This document shows positions 26,228 through 37,351 of a stretch of 64,000 nt of DNA, one piece after another. The DNA is from Fastidiosipila sp963510375 (lineage in GTDB: Bacteria > Bacillota > Clostridia > Saccharofermentanales > Fastidiosipilaceae), in contig CAUPES010000004.1 in NCBI GenBank assembly GCA_963510375.1, forward strand, positions 1 through 64,000. The letters are read 5' to 3'. The notes below the pieces were generated by a model. It did not search any database, was not told the DNA's origin, and saw only the letters and a program-made list of their open reading frames with translations. Every line of letters begins with the position of its first letter. Position 1 is the stretch's first letter. The translations under genes and the position numbers were made by a program.

Positions 26228-26331
26228 TTCTTACTCCTCCGCCTAAAGTATTTTATCTTAACTAAGCAAAACCACTATTGTGATTTCCTCTCCCTTATTC
26301 AATTCCCATAATCAGCTAATCAGTCAAAACT

Positions 26332-28434
26332 TTATCTTCGTATAAATCTTGATTTATCTCCAATTGCATATAATTTCAAATTATGTAAAGATCTTGTACA
26401 AGCTACATATAGTTTCGTCCTATCAAGTTCTGAATTATACTGCTTATCAGAAGCATTTAACAGTATAACTGCATCAAATTCAATACCTTTTGAACCAGCA
26501 ATGTCACAAAGCGTTGCTGCAAACTCAGTTTCTTCTCTCAGGAACGAATTTAGTAATATATCCTTGTTAGCAGTATCAGCTGCCATTATATCCTTCAAGT
26601 TACGTTTGAATTTATTTAATTCTTGCTTGTCTTTTGCAATAACTGCAACCGTATTGTATTCCTCATCTCGCAATTTGAGCAAATCCTTATAAATAAGTTC
26701 ATCTCGTTTTTGTTCCGCTTGTGCTTGAGTCGCTTCTTTAACTTCTACTATTTCAACTTCTTTACCGTCCCTACTGAGAGCTAGAATTGTATCAGATGCA
26801 ATTATATCTCTCGCAAAATTTGTAATCTGAGCTGTAGATCTGTAGGATTTGTTTAAAGTAAAACTTTCCACCCTTAGTTTATCTCTACTATAAAGCCCCT
26901 CTAACTGCTCCAAGTAATTTTTATCAAGTTCATATCTTACTGCCTGATTTTCATCTCCTAATATGGTTCTAGGACAATTAAATAATAGTCGAATTGTTTC
27001 ATGGTCTGTTGGTAATAGATCTTGCATTTCATCAACAATTACATGTTTTACCCAGTCTGAATCAGAAGCCCCATAGAGAAGTATTTTTAGCAAAGCTAAG
27101 ATGCTTAAGTCGATTTCATCCATCTCGCTTAGGTCAAAGTAAGCACTATCAATTTGTTTTTCGCTTTCTAACCATTTAGCAAAAACCGAATAAATATTGC
27201 TCAAGTTATCTAGAACATACATTGAGTTAATCTGCTTTTGGATCTCGTCTTTTTTCTCATTAAATAAATCCTTATTGCCGATAATATCTTCAACATGTTG
27301 TAGTATGCTATTGTTCCTTGCAAACACTGGCAAAAACTTATAGTTTTGTCTAAATAAGTTATCTACCGTGCTTTGTTTGACATACACTTCTTTGTCAAGT
27401 TCAATCGCTTTTGGAGAAAAAATTGCACTTTCCAGAAAATCGGTAAATTCATAAATATAGTCTACTATTTCAAATTTAGAGAAAATCTCCATCTTTTCCC
27501 TTGAACTTGGAATAAAGTTGTAATCTGAAAACCTTGAATTAATGTCAGAAATCTCCAATTGTTCAATGGACTCCAAAGTCGCATATGAAATATTTCTCTC
27601 TCCTAAACTTGGTAACACGCTAGCTATATAATTAGCAAAAGATATACTTGGAGAAATCAATAACATATCGGCAGCTTCAATATTAGGCATTAGATAAATT
27701 AAATAGGCTGCTCTGTGCAATGCAATAGAAGTTTTTCCCGAACCTGCTACACCTTGTACTATCAATGTCCTATTAGGCTCAGCTCTTATAATTTTATTTT
27801 GCTCAGCTTGAATAGTTTCTACAATATTTTTCATGGTAGCAGATCCCATTTTGCTTAAGGCTATCTGCAATACTTCATCATTAATTTGCTCAGATGTATC
27901 CAAGATATTTATTAACTTAGCTTTTTCAATAAGCAACTGATATTTAGCTACAAGTTCTCCTTTTATTTCTTGATCTGTAGACATAAAACTGACAGGACCT
28001 AGTTCTTTGTAATTATAGTAAAGGTCAGCAATTGGAGCTCTCCAGTCGACCGAATATTGTTGAAAATTATCAAGATCGATAATATCTTTGAGCCCAATAT
28101 AAATTGGTTCAGCTTCATCCTCATTCTCAAATTTGAAATCTATATGTGCAAAATAAGGTCTTTTATATAGATTTTGTAATTCTAAACTCTCAGACCTTTG
28201 CGCTGAGATGACTTCTGCTTGCTGTCTTAACTCATTCTGAACCATAGATGAATCAAAATGACCGTTTCCATCTTCTTCTTTAAGCTCCAAACCTTCAGCG
28301 TAAGCTTCACGCATCAGCTCTCGTGATTCATTTTCTCGTCTTTCGTTGTTTTGCAACAAATACTCCAAACGTTGCTCAATATAGGCTAAAGTTTCATTTA
28401 AATAATTCAACTCATCTTGAAAAAGTTTATCCAT
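26332..28434 (-). CDS. helD: HelD-like RNA polymerase recycling ATPase
   Basis: 700 residues. A long N-terminal coiled-coil arm (residues 1-90, KLFQDELNYLNETLAYIEQRL) precedes a UvrD-like helicase core with Walker A GVAGSGKTSIALHRA (228-241), VIVDEMQDLLPTDH and the C-terminal motifs GSKGIEFDAVILL and KLYVACTRSLHNL. HelD proteins displace stalled RNA polymerase from DNA using ATP. Start ATG is preceded by GAGGT-like sequence, 26 bases after the SNF2 gene stop, so the two probably form one transcript. Confidence 0.88.
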   Translation of the reverse strand: MDKLFQDELNYLNETLAYIEQRLEYLLQNNERRENESRELMREAYAEGLELKEEDGNGHFDSSMVQNELRQQAEVISAQRSESLELQNLYKRPYFAHIDFKFENEDEAEPIYIGLKDIIDLDNFQQYSVDWRAPIADLYYNYKELGPVSFMSTDQEIKGELVAKYQLLIEKAKLINILDTSEQINDEVLQIALSKMGSATMKNIVETIQAEQNKIIRAEPNRTLIVQGVAGSGKTSIALHRAAYLIYLMPNIEAADMLLISPSISFANYIASVLPSLGERNISYATLESIEQLEISDINSRFSDYNFIPSSREKMEIFSKFEIVDYIYEFTDFLESAIFSPKAIELDKEVYVKQSTVDNLFRQNYKFLPVFARNNSILQHVEDIIGNKDLFNEKKDEIQKQINSMYVLDNLSNIYSVFAKWLESEKQIDSAYFDLSEMDEIDLSILALLKILLYGASDSDWVKHVIVDEMQDLLPTDHETIRLLFNCPRTILGDENQAVRYELDKNYLEQLEGLYSRDKLRVESFTLNKSYRSTAQITNFARDIIASDTILALSRDGKEVEIVEVKEATQAQAEQKRDELIYKDLLKLRDEEYNTVAVIAKDKQELNKFKRNLKDIMAADTANKDILLNSFLREETEFAATLCDIAGSKGIEFDAVILLNASDKQYNSELDRTKLYVACTRSLHNLKLYAIGDKSRFIRR

Positions 28435-28460
28435 AGTTACCTCATTTACTTTGACTTAGC

Positions 28461-31400
28461 TTACTCAGCGAATAGTTCTTTAATATCATCCATGTTCATC
28501 TTATTGATATAAGTAGCACCTGCAGACACTATATCATCTAATAATTTCTGCTTAGCCTCTTGCATCTCTTGAATTTTCTCTTCAATAGAGCCAATTGTCA
28601 CTAATCTAAATACTTGAACATGCTTCTCTTGACCAATACGGTGAGCTCGGTCTGTAGCTTGATCCTCAACTGCCGGATTCCACCATGGATCATAGTGAAT
28701 GACTACATCCGCTCCTGTCAAGTTCAGTCCAGTACCACCAGCTTTCAATGAGATTAGGAACACTTCACCTTCGCCTGCATTGAAGTCATCGACTAATTGC
28801 ACACGTTTGTCAGAAGGAACTTGACCATCAATATAGAAAATTTTCCTGCCTAAAGCTTCCTGTCTTTCTTTAATAATTTCAAGCATGCTTGTAAATTGTG
28901 AGAAAAGCAAGATCCTATGACCACCAGAAATCAAGTTATCTAGTAGATCTTCCAATACTTCTAATTTTCCACTTCCACCTTCATAATCTGGCATAAATAA
29001 CTTTGGATCACAGCATATCTGTCTGAGTCTGGTTAGCTCACCTAAGATATTCATACGCTCACGGTTTTGGACACGACCTTCACTCTGCTCATAAGTAAAT
29101 ATTTGTGCTCTAGCTCTAGCAAGATGATCACGATACACTCTTTGCTGCTCTGGAGTCATAGGGCAAGGAATGTTAGTTGTAATCTTCTCTGGTAGTTCTT
29201 TTAAAACATCAGTTTTTAGTCGACGTAAGATAAATGGAGAAACCAATTGTCTCAAACTCTCTCTAGTTTTTTGTTCTACCAGCTGATTAGTATCAAGGAT
29301 AGAGTCATCATCGTCGCTAACTTTCTCGTCCTTTTCAGAATCAGCCTTGATCTTCATCTCTTCTAACTCAGCTTGACTATAATTTGCACTAGAAGCTTTA
29401 AACAGAACTCCAAACCTATCTTGAAAGTCTGAATAAGTAAACAGGAATCCTGGCATAATAAAGTCAAAGATAGACCACAGTTCGCCAATGTGGTTCTCTA
29501 AAGGAGTACCTGTCATGGCAAATCTACGCTCACCGTGCAGTGCTTTTACAGCCCTAGCAGTTTTGGTCATTGGGTTTTTAATATACTGCGCTTCATCCAA
29601 GACTATATAATTAAAGTTGAATTTAGATAAGGTTCTTCTATCTTGTCTTACCAAACCGTAAGAAACGATCATTAGACCATCATTTTTTTCAAACTCTGCA
29701 TACACATCTTCTCTATCACTCTTATTTCCAAAAGCAACAAAAGTAGGTAACTCTGGTACAAATCGTTCAGCTTCCCTTTGCCAGTTGTACAGTAAAGATG
29801 TAGGTGCAACAATTAGCATTCGACCGCCTTCTTCTTTATACCTAGACCAGATGAAAGTTAGCATTTGTAAAGTTTTACCAAGACCCATCTCATCTGCTAG
29901 AATACCGCCCAAGCCATAACGATCTAAGAAAGACAGCCAGTGATAACCTTCTACCTGATATGGGCGTAACTGTGCCTGAATTTCTGCTGGAACTTCTGGA
30001 CCTCTTAAGCTAGGATCATCTAGATCGCGCTTTAAATTTTCCCACTGCTCATTAATTTCCTTGAGATCAGAGTTTATCTCGATACCCTTGGTGCTTAGTG
30101 CACTTATCAATGATAGGCTTCTAATTCTTGGTACGTAGAAAACATTCTCTTCCCATGAAACTTCCCAGGAATTCAGAGTTTTAACAATATTTTGTAAATC
30201 TTGTAAATCCTTAGCCCACTCTTTCCTATCTGATGACAGATTAATATAAGTTTTATGGTCTGATCTGACATAAGGCTTGTCTGCCAAGAATGCTTCAATT
30301 ATCTTCCCTGAAACCTCTTTTGAGTAGCCTTCGACATTTACCTCAACTTTTATTTCATTTTTATCATCACTTAAACCTAGACTTACACTAGCCTTACCTG
30401 GTTCCAATAACCTAATTTCTTTAAAATTAGGAGTCAGATAAAGACGAGCATTTTCTGCCAACCTCTGCATATTTGTATTTATAAAATTAAATATATCTTT
30501 ACTATGCTTCAAATAATACTGATGAATCATTTGGCTGCCTTTTTTGCCCTTTACCACCATAGGTAATTCAGATTTATCCAGGGCAACCTCATCAAAATTC
30601 ATCTCGTTTAAAAGTCTAATCTGAGCTTTCTCAGCAGGTAAGTCTCTTATGATTAAAGCTTCGTAGTCTTTGTGCTTACTTAGCAATCCATATTGAGCAT
30701 AACCTGGTCGGAAATTATAATCCCCATAATTAAAGAAGACTGACATGTTAATTTTCTTACCATCAAAGTCTATGAAAATTCTGGTATCTAATTTTTCTTT
30801 AATAATCTTAGATTGCAGCTTTTTACCTAAGGTTAAAAAACCACCTTTTTCCCAAACACTAGCCTTCATACCAAGCACATAAGATGCTTGTTCTGCAGTC
30901 ACATCAATTGTATTCGTTTTTGCATCTGCCAAAAGTGACATCACTGCATAAAACAATCTACTCTCTGGAGTCTTGCAACGATAAAATACTTTATCTAAAA
31001 GTACTACGTCCAACATAGGCAAAATAATTAAAGAATTGTAGAGATCTTTGCGCCCTATATCATCCTTTAGATTATGAACCTCAATATTTCGATTTTTGAA
31101 ACTTATTCCAAGTCTAGCAATCTTTGGCTTATCAGTTTCTGAATCTTCATCATGTTTCTTAGTTTCGCTGGCTTCATTAGTTCTCGTTTCACCATTCTCT
31201 TCTAGTTCAGAAATCAAATCTAAATTCAAATTCAATTCTTCTGGATAAGTATCCCTCCATACAAGTGGAAAATCTTGCCCTCCTGCATTTACCTTAACTA
31301 TAAATTCTTCACTTTCTTCCAAGTCAAGTTCAAAGAAAGATCTTAGCTGCTCCATAGTTAAAGATAAAAATTTACCGTCAATAACATATTCTCCACTAAG

Positions 31401-32456
31401 TAATTCATTTGAATCTAAATACGCACGCAAACGTCTCTTAGTTTCAATATAGTTATTTTCTAACCATTCCAAAAACTTAGCCTGATCTGCTGTTAAAGAC
31501 TGTTTCTTATGCCAAGTGAAACGCACACCAAACTCAATGAAGTCACGACTATTTATTTGGTCAATGAATTCACCTAATTTATTAATTACATAAAGCTGCT
31601 CGTTATTACCTACTCGCAAAGAAATTTCTACATCTTGGCCACTTCCCGGGTTAAGATTTAAAGTTATTTCAAAAATAACTAGCCTATCTAATTGTAGAAT
31701 TCTATCCAAAGTGTTGGCTCTATTTTCCTCTTTTGTATTCCAAACTTTAACTTGTTTTACTAAATCTTCACCGTCTGGCTCATAAATTCTTCTTTTAATA
31801 ATTTGGGTTCCGTCAGCTTGAGTTTCTAGAATCAGGTTCTCCATATTAGAAAAGCTACCAGGGTTCAACTTAACATATCCTGTTTCATTGCTATTTTCAT
31901 CATCTGAATTTGTAACAGTCTCATCTCTAAGGAGTCCTTGAACATCACTTGCAGAAGAATTAACTAAATTTATTGAATTCTCCTCAGCTTTATTTTTTAT
32001 ATTTCTAATTTTTCTACGTAGGCTCTTATTTTTCTCATCCGGATTAGTAATTCTCTCAAGCACATCGAATGAAAGTATCGCCTGCTTGAGCACCGGCACA
32101 CCTTTTAGAGGATTAGTATCAGGTAATTCTTGAGGTATAACATCTTCATCCGGAAATTCCTTTGATTGAAGAGAAAACAACAAGGCTACAACATGTTTAC
32201 AAGGACCTTTGAACACACCAAAAGACCCACAGCTACAACCTGCACCTGCAACAGTACCATTATTATTAAGTTGAATAAAAGTATCATAAATATTCCCAGA
32301 AAAACTACTGACCTTCGCAGATATGAGTTGTTTCCTAGAATCATAATAGAATGGTCCAACACGCTCTTTGGCGTTATATAAGTTGCGGCCACGCATATAA
32401 ATTTTGCTGCTAGGTGTTAATGATTTAATTGTTTCTTCATCTATTAAAATCTTCAA
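28461..32456 (-). CDS. SWIM-domain SNF2 family helicase
   Basis: 1,331 residues. A SWIM zinc finger near the N-terminus (C74, C76, C86, H88) is followed by a long middle region of the bacterial SNF2 type. The ATPase comes last: ILADEMGLGKT (about 850), DEAQ box, and the helicase C motifs SLKAGGTGLNLTGADVVIHY and DRAHRIGQ. These proteins translocate on double-stranded DNA and probably act in DNA repair or RNA polymerase removal. The start is a TTG with GAGGT upstream. Followed after 26 bases by helD, another polymerase-related motor. Confidence 0.92.
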   Translation of the reverse strand: MKILIDEETIKSLTPSSKIYMRGRNLYNAKERVGPFYYDSRKQLISAKVSSFSGNIYDTFIQLNNNGTVAGAGCSCGSFGVFKGPCKHVVALLFSLQSKEFPDEDVIPQELPDTNPLKGVPVLKQAILSFDVLERITNPDEKNKSLRRKIRNIKNKAEENSINLVNSSASDVQGLLRDETVTNSDDENSNETGYVKLNPGSFSNMENLILETQADGTQIIKRRIYEPDGEDLVKQVKVWNTKEENRANTLDRILQLDRLVIFEITLNLNPGSGQDVEISLRVGNNEQLYVINKLGEFIDQINSRDFIEFGVRFTWHKKQSLTADQAKFLEWLENNYIETKRRLRAYLDSNELLSGEYVIDGKFLSLTMEQLRSFFELDLEESEEFIVKVNAGGQDFPLVWRDTYPEELNLNLDLISELEENGETRTNEASETKKHDEDSETDKPKIARLGISFKNRNIEVHNLKDDIGRKDLYNSLIILPMLDVVLLDKVFYRCKTPESRLFYAVMSLLADAKTNTIDVTAEQASYVLGMKASVWEKGGFLTLGKKLQSKIIKEKLDTRIFIDFDGKKINMSVFFNYGDYNFRPGYAQYGLLSKHKDYEALIIRDLPAEKAQIRLLNEMNFDEVALDKSELPMVVKGKKGSQMIHQYYLKHSKDIFNFINTNMQRLAENARLYLTPNFKEIRLLEPGKASVSLGLSDDKNEIKVEVNVEGYSKEVSGKIIEAFLADKPYVRSDHKTYINLSSDRKEWAKDLQDLQNIVKTLNSWEVSWEENVFYVPRIRSLSLISALSTKGIEINSDLKEINEQWENLKRDLDDPSLRGPEVPAEIQAQLRPYQVEGYHWLSFLDRYGLGGILADEMGLGKTLQMLTFIWSRYKEEGGRMLIVAPTSLLYNWQREAERFVPELPTFVAFGNKSDREDVYAEFEKNDGLMIVSYGLVRQDRRTLSKFNFNYIVLDEAQYIKNPMTKTARAVKALHGERRFAMTGTPLENHIGELWSIFDFIMPGFLFTYSDFQDRFGVLFKASSANYSQAELEEMKIKADSEKDEKVSDDDDSILDTNQLVEQKTRESLRQLVSPFILRRLKTDVLKELPEKITTNIPCPMTPEQQRVYRDHLARARAQIFTYEQSEGRVQNRERMNILGELTRLRQICCDPKLFMPDYEGGSGKLEVLEDLLDNLISGGHRILLFSQFTSMLEIIKERQEALGRKIFYIDGQVPSDKRVQLVDDFNAGEGEVFLISLKAGGTGLNLTGADVVIHYDPWWNPAVEDQATDRAHRIGQEKHVQVFRLVTIGSIEEKIQEMQEAKQKLLDDIVSAGATYINKMNMDDIKELFAE

Positions 32457-32685
32457 ATTAAATAACCTCTTTATTTACCAAATTCTAAAATTAAAATAAA
32501 ACAATAGCTCCAAAAGTTTTCCGCCAAGTTCACTCGGAATTAAGCGACTTGGCAGATAAAAACAATTTCACTATGTACTTCAGTTCTATTGTGCGACTAT
32601 GCAATTAAACTTCTATAATTTTATTTTTTTGCATTTTTAGCAGTTTTCTAAAACCAGCTCTTGCTTAGCTTAGTTTCAGCTGAAA

Positions 32686-33486
32686 TTATAAGTTCTTAAT
32701 TGAAATTCTTTGGGCAACTTCTTCGTAACCAGCTGACTCTGCAGTCTTTTGGGCTAATTCTGTTTCAGCAACTGGCCAATATACGTCCATTGATTCTGCA
32801 TTTGCCACAGCTAAGAGTGCTTTTGCCAAGCTACTTCCAACTCCTTGTTTACGTCGGGAAGATAGGACATACAGATCATCAACTACGAGAACATCATAGG
32901 CGCCATACATACTTGTTATGTAGCCAATCAATTTTCCATCTTCATCGAAGTAACCTAAGATTTTTCCTAATTCGTCTTTGACTATAAAGGAGAAAACTTG
33001 ACCTAAATCCATAATTCCTCTGGTTTCTGTCTGGAAGAAGTTTCTAGCAGTCTTCTCATCATTCGCATTTAACAAACGAATTGTTCCTGGAATCTCGGCA
33101 CCAAACTCACTAGGTTCGAAGCTATCTTTTAGCTCACCTGCACCTTTATGGTAGTAGCTCTTAATTGGTTCAGAAACATCATAGTACTCTTGATATCTAA
33201 AAGATCCTGGGTTCATACCAGTTACATTCATGATTACACTAAATTCAGATCCTTGTCTGGCTAGCCAGTCTTCGAATGCCTTTAGGTCGAAATCATCGGA
33301 TAAAGGCATTGACCAAATTTCTCTAGTCTCACCAGGATTTACCATAATAGCATTATCGTCTGATAAATAATATTCAGCTTCATCATCAAACAATAGATCT
33401 TCTAGTTCTTCTCTTTCATCATAAAAACGTAAAGGTTTCTCTTCCAAAAATTGCTCAATATCAGCACCTTTTACCTTTGAAAACAT
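32686..33486 (-). CDS. GNAT family N-acetyltransferase
   Basis: 266 residues. The C-terminal half carries the GNAT fold with the acetyl-CoA loop SSRRKQGVGSSLAKALL and a preceding beta strand pair (IGYITSMYGAYDVLVVDDLYV). The N-terminal half is less conserved and may bind substrate. The acceptor is unknown. AAGGAGTGG precedes the ATG. It stands alone between the SNF2 gene and dinB. Confidence 0.8.
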   Translation of the reverse strand: MFSKVKGADIEQFLEEKPLRFYDEREELEDLLFDDEAEYYLSDDNAIMVNPGETREIWSMPLSDDFDLKAFEDWLARQGSEFSVIMNVTGMNPGSFRYQEYYDVSEPIKSYYHKGAGELKDSFEPSEFGAEIPGTIRLLNANDEKTARNFFQTETRGIMDLGQVFSFIVKDELGKILGYFDEDGKLIGYITSMYGAYDVLVVDDLYVLSSRRKQGVGSSLAKALLAVANAESMDVYWPVAETELAQKTAESAGYEEVAQRISIKNL

Positions 33487-33600
33487 AATCCACTCCTTAT
33501 ATAGATAATTTCTTTTTATATAATAATTCCTAATAAAAATATTTTTAACAGTCTAAATATTTTAACACAGATACGCCCAAGATAAATAAGCAATTAAATA

Positions 33601-34845
33601 CTATTTGTCACAAATGTCATCCAAGTCTGCCAAATCGTTCAGATCATGACTTTCATTAAGATCATTTGCCAAAAAGACACTTGTTTCTCCAAATTTAAAC
33701 TGCAACTCATTTAGCAATTTCTCTATATCCTTAGAAGTTACTTTTTTGTTTTCTTCTATATCGCTCGCAACGAGCATTAAATCTTCTAAATCCATCTGCT
33801 GAGGTTGGTTCTTATCTTCTAGTTTATCTGCTGTAATGCCCAATAAACGGATAGCTCCTATGTCTTGAAAATGTTCTTGAAACAGGCTGAGAGCTGCTTT
33901 TTCTAATTCCGCTTTAGTCGAAATTGATCTTTCTAACGCTTTTTGACGAGTGTAATTACTAAATTTATTATCTCTAACATATATCCTGAGAGTTCTAGTA
34001 CGCATATTTTCAGCAGCAAGTCTAGCCTCAACTTCGCCTGCCAGCAGTGAAAACAGCTCAGTTATCTCTTCCAGATTGGATAAATCTTTACTAGTAGTTC
34101 GCATCGCCCCAATAGATTTCGCAGGTCCTTGTTCAGCCTGACTTAGAACTGGATCTTCATCTTCTCCTCTAGCATTTTTTACTAGACTTATACCATGCTT
34201 GCCAAGATATTTACTGATATAAACTGGATCAACTTTTGCTAACTCACCAATTGTATCTATTCCAATAGTCTTAAGTCGTTCTGCAGTTTTACTCCCTACA
34301 AATAAGAAAGACTCAACTGGCAAAGGCCACAAAACTTCCTGATAATTATTCTCATCAATTACGGTTATGGCAAAAGGTTTCTTGTAATCACTGCCCATTT
34401 TTGCAAAAGTCTTATTCCAAGAAACACCAACAGAAACTGTTAATCCAAGTTCATTAAGAATTCTATTTTGTATAGTTTTTGCTAGCTCTAAACCACTCTC
34501 TGGTCTATGAGTGACATCTATCCAGGCTTCATCAGGGCCGAAACTCTGAACTTTATCGCTATATTTTAAATATATTGCTTTCGCCTTGCGTGAATACTCT
34601 CTATAGAGATCATGATGTGAAGGTAAAACTACTAAATTGGGACATTTTTTGCGAGCTTGATAAAGTGTTTCTGCAGTTTTGATTCCATATTTTTTTGCTA
34701 CTTCATTTTTTGCCAAGACTATACCATGACGGCTAGACTCATCTCCACCAACAATGACAGGTTTATTTCGTAGCTCCGGCTTATCTAGTAACTCTACTGA
34801 AGCATAAAAATTATTCATATCAACATGTAAAATCTTCCTCTGCAT
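33601..34845 (-). CDS. dinB: DNA polymerase IV (Y family)
   Basis: 414 residues. The catalytic acidic residues are visible: Asp9 in HVDMNNFYASVE and Asp105-Glu106 in FGPDEAWIDVT. The ARKKCPNL fingers region, the helix-hairpin-helix thumb (RLKTIGIDTIGELAK) and the little-finger domain follow. It copies damaged DNA with low fidelity. There is no strong ribosome binding site before the ATG. The C-terminal 40 residues are an acidic extension (ANDLNESHDLNDLADLDDI) without a recognisable clamp-binding motif. No LexA box was found by eye. Confidence 0.93.
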   Translation of the reverse strand: MQRKILHVDMNNFYASVELLDKPELRNKPVIVGGDESSRHGIVLAKNEVAKKYGIKTAETLYQARKKCPNLVVLPSHHDLYREYSRKAKAIYLKYSDKVQSFGPDEAWIDVTHRPESGLELAKTIQNRILNELGLTVSVGVSWNKTFAKMGSDYKKPFAITVIDENNYQEVLWPLPVESFLFVGSKTAERLKTIGIDTIGELAKVDPVYISKYLGKHGISLVKNARGEDEDPVLSQAEQGPAKSIGAMRTTSKDLSNLEEITELFSLLAGEVEARLAAENMRTRTLRIYVRDNKFSNYTRQKALERSISTKAELEKAALSLFQEHFQDIGAIRLLGITADKLEDKNQPQQMDLEDLMLVASDIEENKKVTSKDIEKLLNELQFKFGETSVFLANDLNESHDLNDLADLDDICDK

Positions 34846-34937
34846 ATTAACTAGAATAGCTGATATTCAAGTATTTTTAAATATTTTTATCACTTTCATC
34901 TATAATTGAACTAAATACTTTTATTGAGGAGTGAGAT

Positions 34938-35876
34938 ATGGACTTTTCTGGATATGATAATCATGAATTAAACAAAGCATTTCATTTGCAAGTGGATGAT
35001 ATTCACAAAATTTACATTGAAGATGTTGGTAATCTTGAGGGTATACCTGTAATTTTCTTACACGGTGGGCCTGGTGGTGGTATCAATGAAAAATCCCGCT
35101 CATTTTTCCACCCTAATTCATTTCATACGATACTATTTGACCAAAGAGGAGTTGGAAAAAGCGAACCGTTTCTTTGCTTAGAAAACAATACTGTATTAGA
35201 CAGTGTGGCTGATATTGAAAAGATAAGGGAGTACTATGGTTTTGAATCTTGGGTAGTATTTGGAGGTAGTTATGGATCTACCTTAGCTCTTGCCTATGCA
35301 ATTCATCATCCCGAAAGAGTCCGCTCTTTAATATTACGAGGAATTTTCTTAGGTAGAAAAGCTGATATTGACTGGCTTTACAACGGTGGAGCTGCTCAAT
35401 TTTTCCCAGAAGAATTCGCACGTTTCAAAAATTACATTCCAGAAGGCGAGCAAAATGACCTTGTTGATGCTTACTACAAATTAATGATGAGATCTGACAT
35501 TTCTCGAGCTGAAGCATGTAAGCGCTGGAGTGATTGGGAAACTGCAGTTAGTACTCTATTGCCTAAAGAAATTGACTATGCAGCTGCAGTAACAGATGGT
35601 GAGTTATCTCTAGGTTTAATGGAAGCTCATTATTTTGCCAACCGCATGTTCTGGTATGAAGATAATTATCTTTTGAACCGAGCTGATAGATTAGCAAAGA
35701 TTCCAATGCATATTTTCCATGGACGCTATGACATTAATTGTAGACCTATAGGAGCTTACGAATTACAACAAGCTTGTCCTCATGCTAAGTTGCACTTTGT
35801 AGAAGCTAGTGGTCACAGTTCTTTTGAAACTGCTATTCACGAAGCTTTGGTCAACCAAATGGATGAGTTGTGGTAA
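34938..35876 (+). CDS. pip: Proline iminopeptidase
   Basis: 312 residues of the alpha/beta hydrolase fold (peptidase S33). HGGPGGG forms the oxyanion region (about 42-48), GGSYGS the nucleophile elbow with Ser111, HGRYDINC supplies the Asp and GHSSFE the His. It removes N-terminal proline from peptides in the cytoplasm. GAGGAG lies nine bases before the ATG. A monocistronic gene divergent from dinB. Confidence 0.93.
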   Translation: MDFSGYDNHELNKAFHLQVDDIHKIYIEDVGNLEGIPVIFLHGGPGGGINEKSRSFFHPNSFHTILFDQRGVGKSEPFLCLENNTVLDSVADIEKIREYYGFESWVVFGGSYGSTLALAYAIHHPERVRSLILRGIFLGRKADIDWLYNGGAAQFFPEEFARFKNYIPEGEQNDLVDAYYKLMMRSDISRAEACKRWSDWETAVSTLLPKEIDYAAAVTDGELSLGLMEAHYFANRMFWYEDNYLLNRADRLAKIPMHIFHGRYDINCRPIGAYELQQACPHAKLHFVEASGHSSFETAIHEALVNQMDELW

Positions 35877-35973
35877 AACTTTCTGTACAAATTCACAGAA
35901 TTAGGGATGTTTAAAGCACAGATACTTAAAACCCCCTATCTATAATGATTTTAATGCTAATGAGGAGGAATAA

Positions 35974-37257
35974 ATGCTTAATAACGCAAAGATATTTTTA
36001 TACAATAAACGCACTTGGGTTTACTTTCTGCAGTACGTTCTACTGTCTTTGGTTCTCTTGACCGCAGTCTTACTAGTAGATACCAGTGAAACTATTGATC
36101 ATAAATATTTACCAGAAATAATTTTCACTTCTGCCGAGAGTGCGCAGTCTGTTTTATCATCACTTTCTTCAGCGCTCTTATCAATAGCCACATTCACTTT
36201 CACTACTATAATTTCTGTTTTAACTTTTTATAGTAGTAGCTTTACCCCACGTGTAGTTGAGAATTTTGCCAGCAAAAAAATCACAATGAAAGTCCTTGGA
36301 GCTTTTATTGGAGGATTTATTTACAGTATTATAGCACTTAACTTTACCAAAACTTACAACTCTGAAACTCCTGTAATTGCAGGTAACATTGGAGTTTTAT
36401 ATGGTCTACTTTGCGTTTTATATTTAACAATTTTCTTCCAAGAGACTATTAAAAGTCTACAAGTTACTAATTTAATTACTGAAATCTCTGAAATCACCTC
36501 AAAAGTTATTGATGAGGACCTAGAAGATAGAGACCGTGAATACAATGTTGGAGACCTTGAGGAGCGTCAATATATTTCAGTATTAAGCAAAAAATCTGGG
36601 TATCTTGAAGCTATTAATTATACGGAAGCAGAAGATATCTTTAAAAATTTCAGTGGGCTGGTATACCTCTCTCATAAGAGAGGAGAATTCGTCGTAGAAT
36701 CTGAGGAGTTAGCTAGAATTTACACTAAAAAAGACTCAGAACTTATAAGTGATAAAGTTATTAAAGAAATTTATGATATTTTCCATATTCAAGAAAATAA
36801 AATTAGTATAACTGATTACCGTTACGGTCTTGATAAGCTTACTGAGATTACTATAAGTGCATTATCTTCTGACGTAAGAGATCCATCAACTGCCACTCAC
36901 TGTATTAGAAAGCTAAGTTTGTTGATGAGTAAACTCTCTAAAGTTGATAGTAATCACTACGTCAAAAACGTTGGGGATAATGGTTTAATCTATTACTTTA
37001 CTCAATCATTTGAGCAAGATTTCTATGATACTTTCGTCCATATTTATAATCATGCTGGTGAAACTTCTGAGATTATGAACACACTTTATGATGCATTTAC
37101 TATTTTAGCAACATCTGCCAGTGACAAGAACAAGGCTTTCTTAGCAGAAGCTGTTAAAGATATGCATGAAAATGTTATTGATAAGTTCAGTCTAACTTGT
37201 GATCGAGAAAACTTCGAGAAAAAATATCAACGTTTTGTCGCTATTGCTGCTAGATAG
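35974..37257 (+). CDS. DUF2254 family membrane protein
   Basis: 427 residues. The N-terminal third has three to four hydrophobic helices with the family signature SALLSIATFTFTTIISVLTFYSSSFTPRVVENF. The rest is a soluble, mainly helical cytoplasmic domain. The family's function is not established. GAGGAGG precedes the ATG. It stands in its own unit between pip and a small Cys-rich gene. Confidence 0.82.
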   Translation: MLNNAKIFLYNKRTWVYFLQYVLLSLVLLTAVLLVDTSETIDHKYLPEIIFTSAESAQSVLSSLSSALLSIATFTFTTIISVLTFYSSSFTPRVVENFASKKITMKVLGAFIGGFIYSIIALNFTKTYNSETPVIAGNIGVLYGLLCVLYLTIFFQETIKSLQVTNLITEISEITSKVIDEDLEDRDREYNVGDLEERQYISVLSKKSGYLEAINYTEAEDIFKNFSGLVYLSHKRGEFVVESEELARIYTKKDSELISDKVIKEIYDIFHIQENKISITDYRYGLDKLTEITISALSSDVRDPSTATHCIRKLSLLMSKLSKVDSNHYVKNVGDNGLIYYFTQSFEQDFYDTFVHIYNHAGETSEIMNTLYDAFTILATSASDKNKAFLAEAVKDMHENVIDKFSLTCDRENFEKKYQRFVAIAAR

Positions 37258-37351
37258 GACTGACTTTAAAACTTATTCAGATAAAAGTAACGAGCTTTTT
37301 ATCTCTACGTAGTATAATGTTTGTAACGATGTATTTATGGAGGTCAAGATT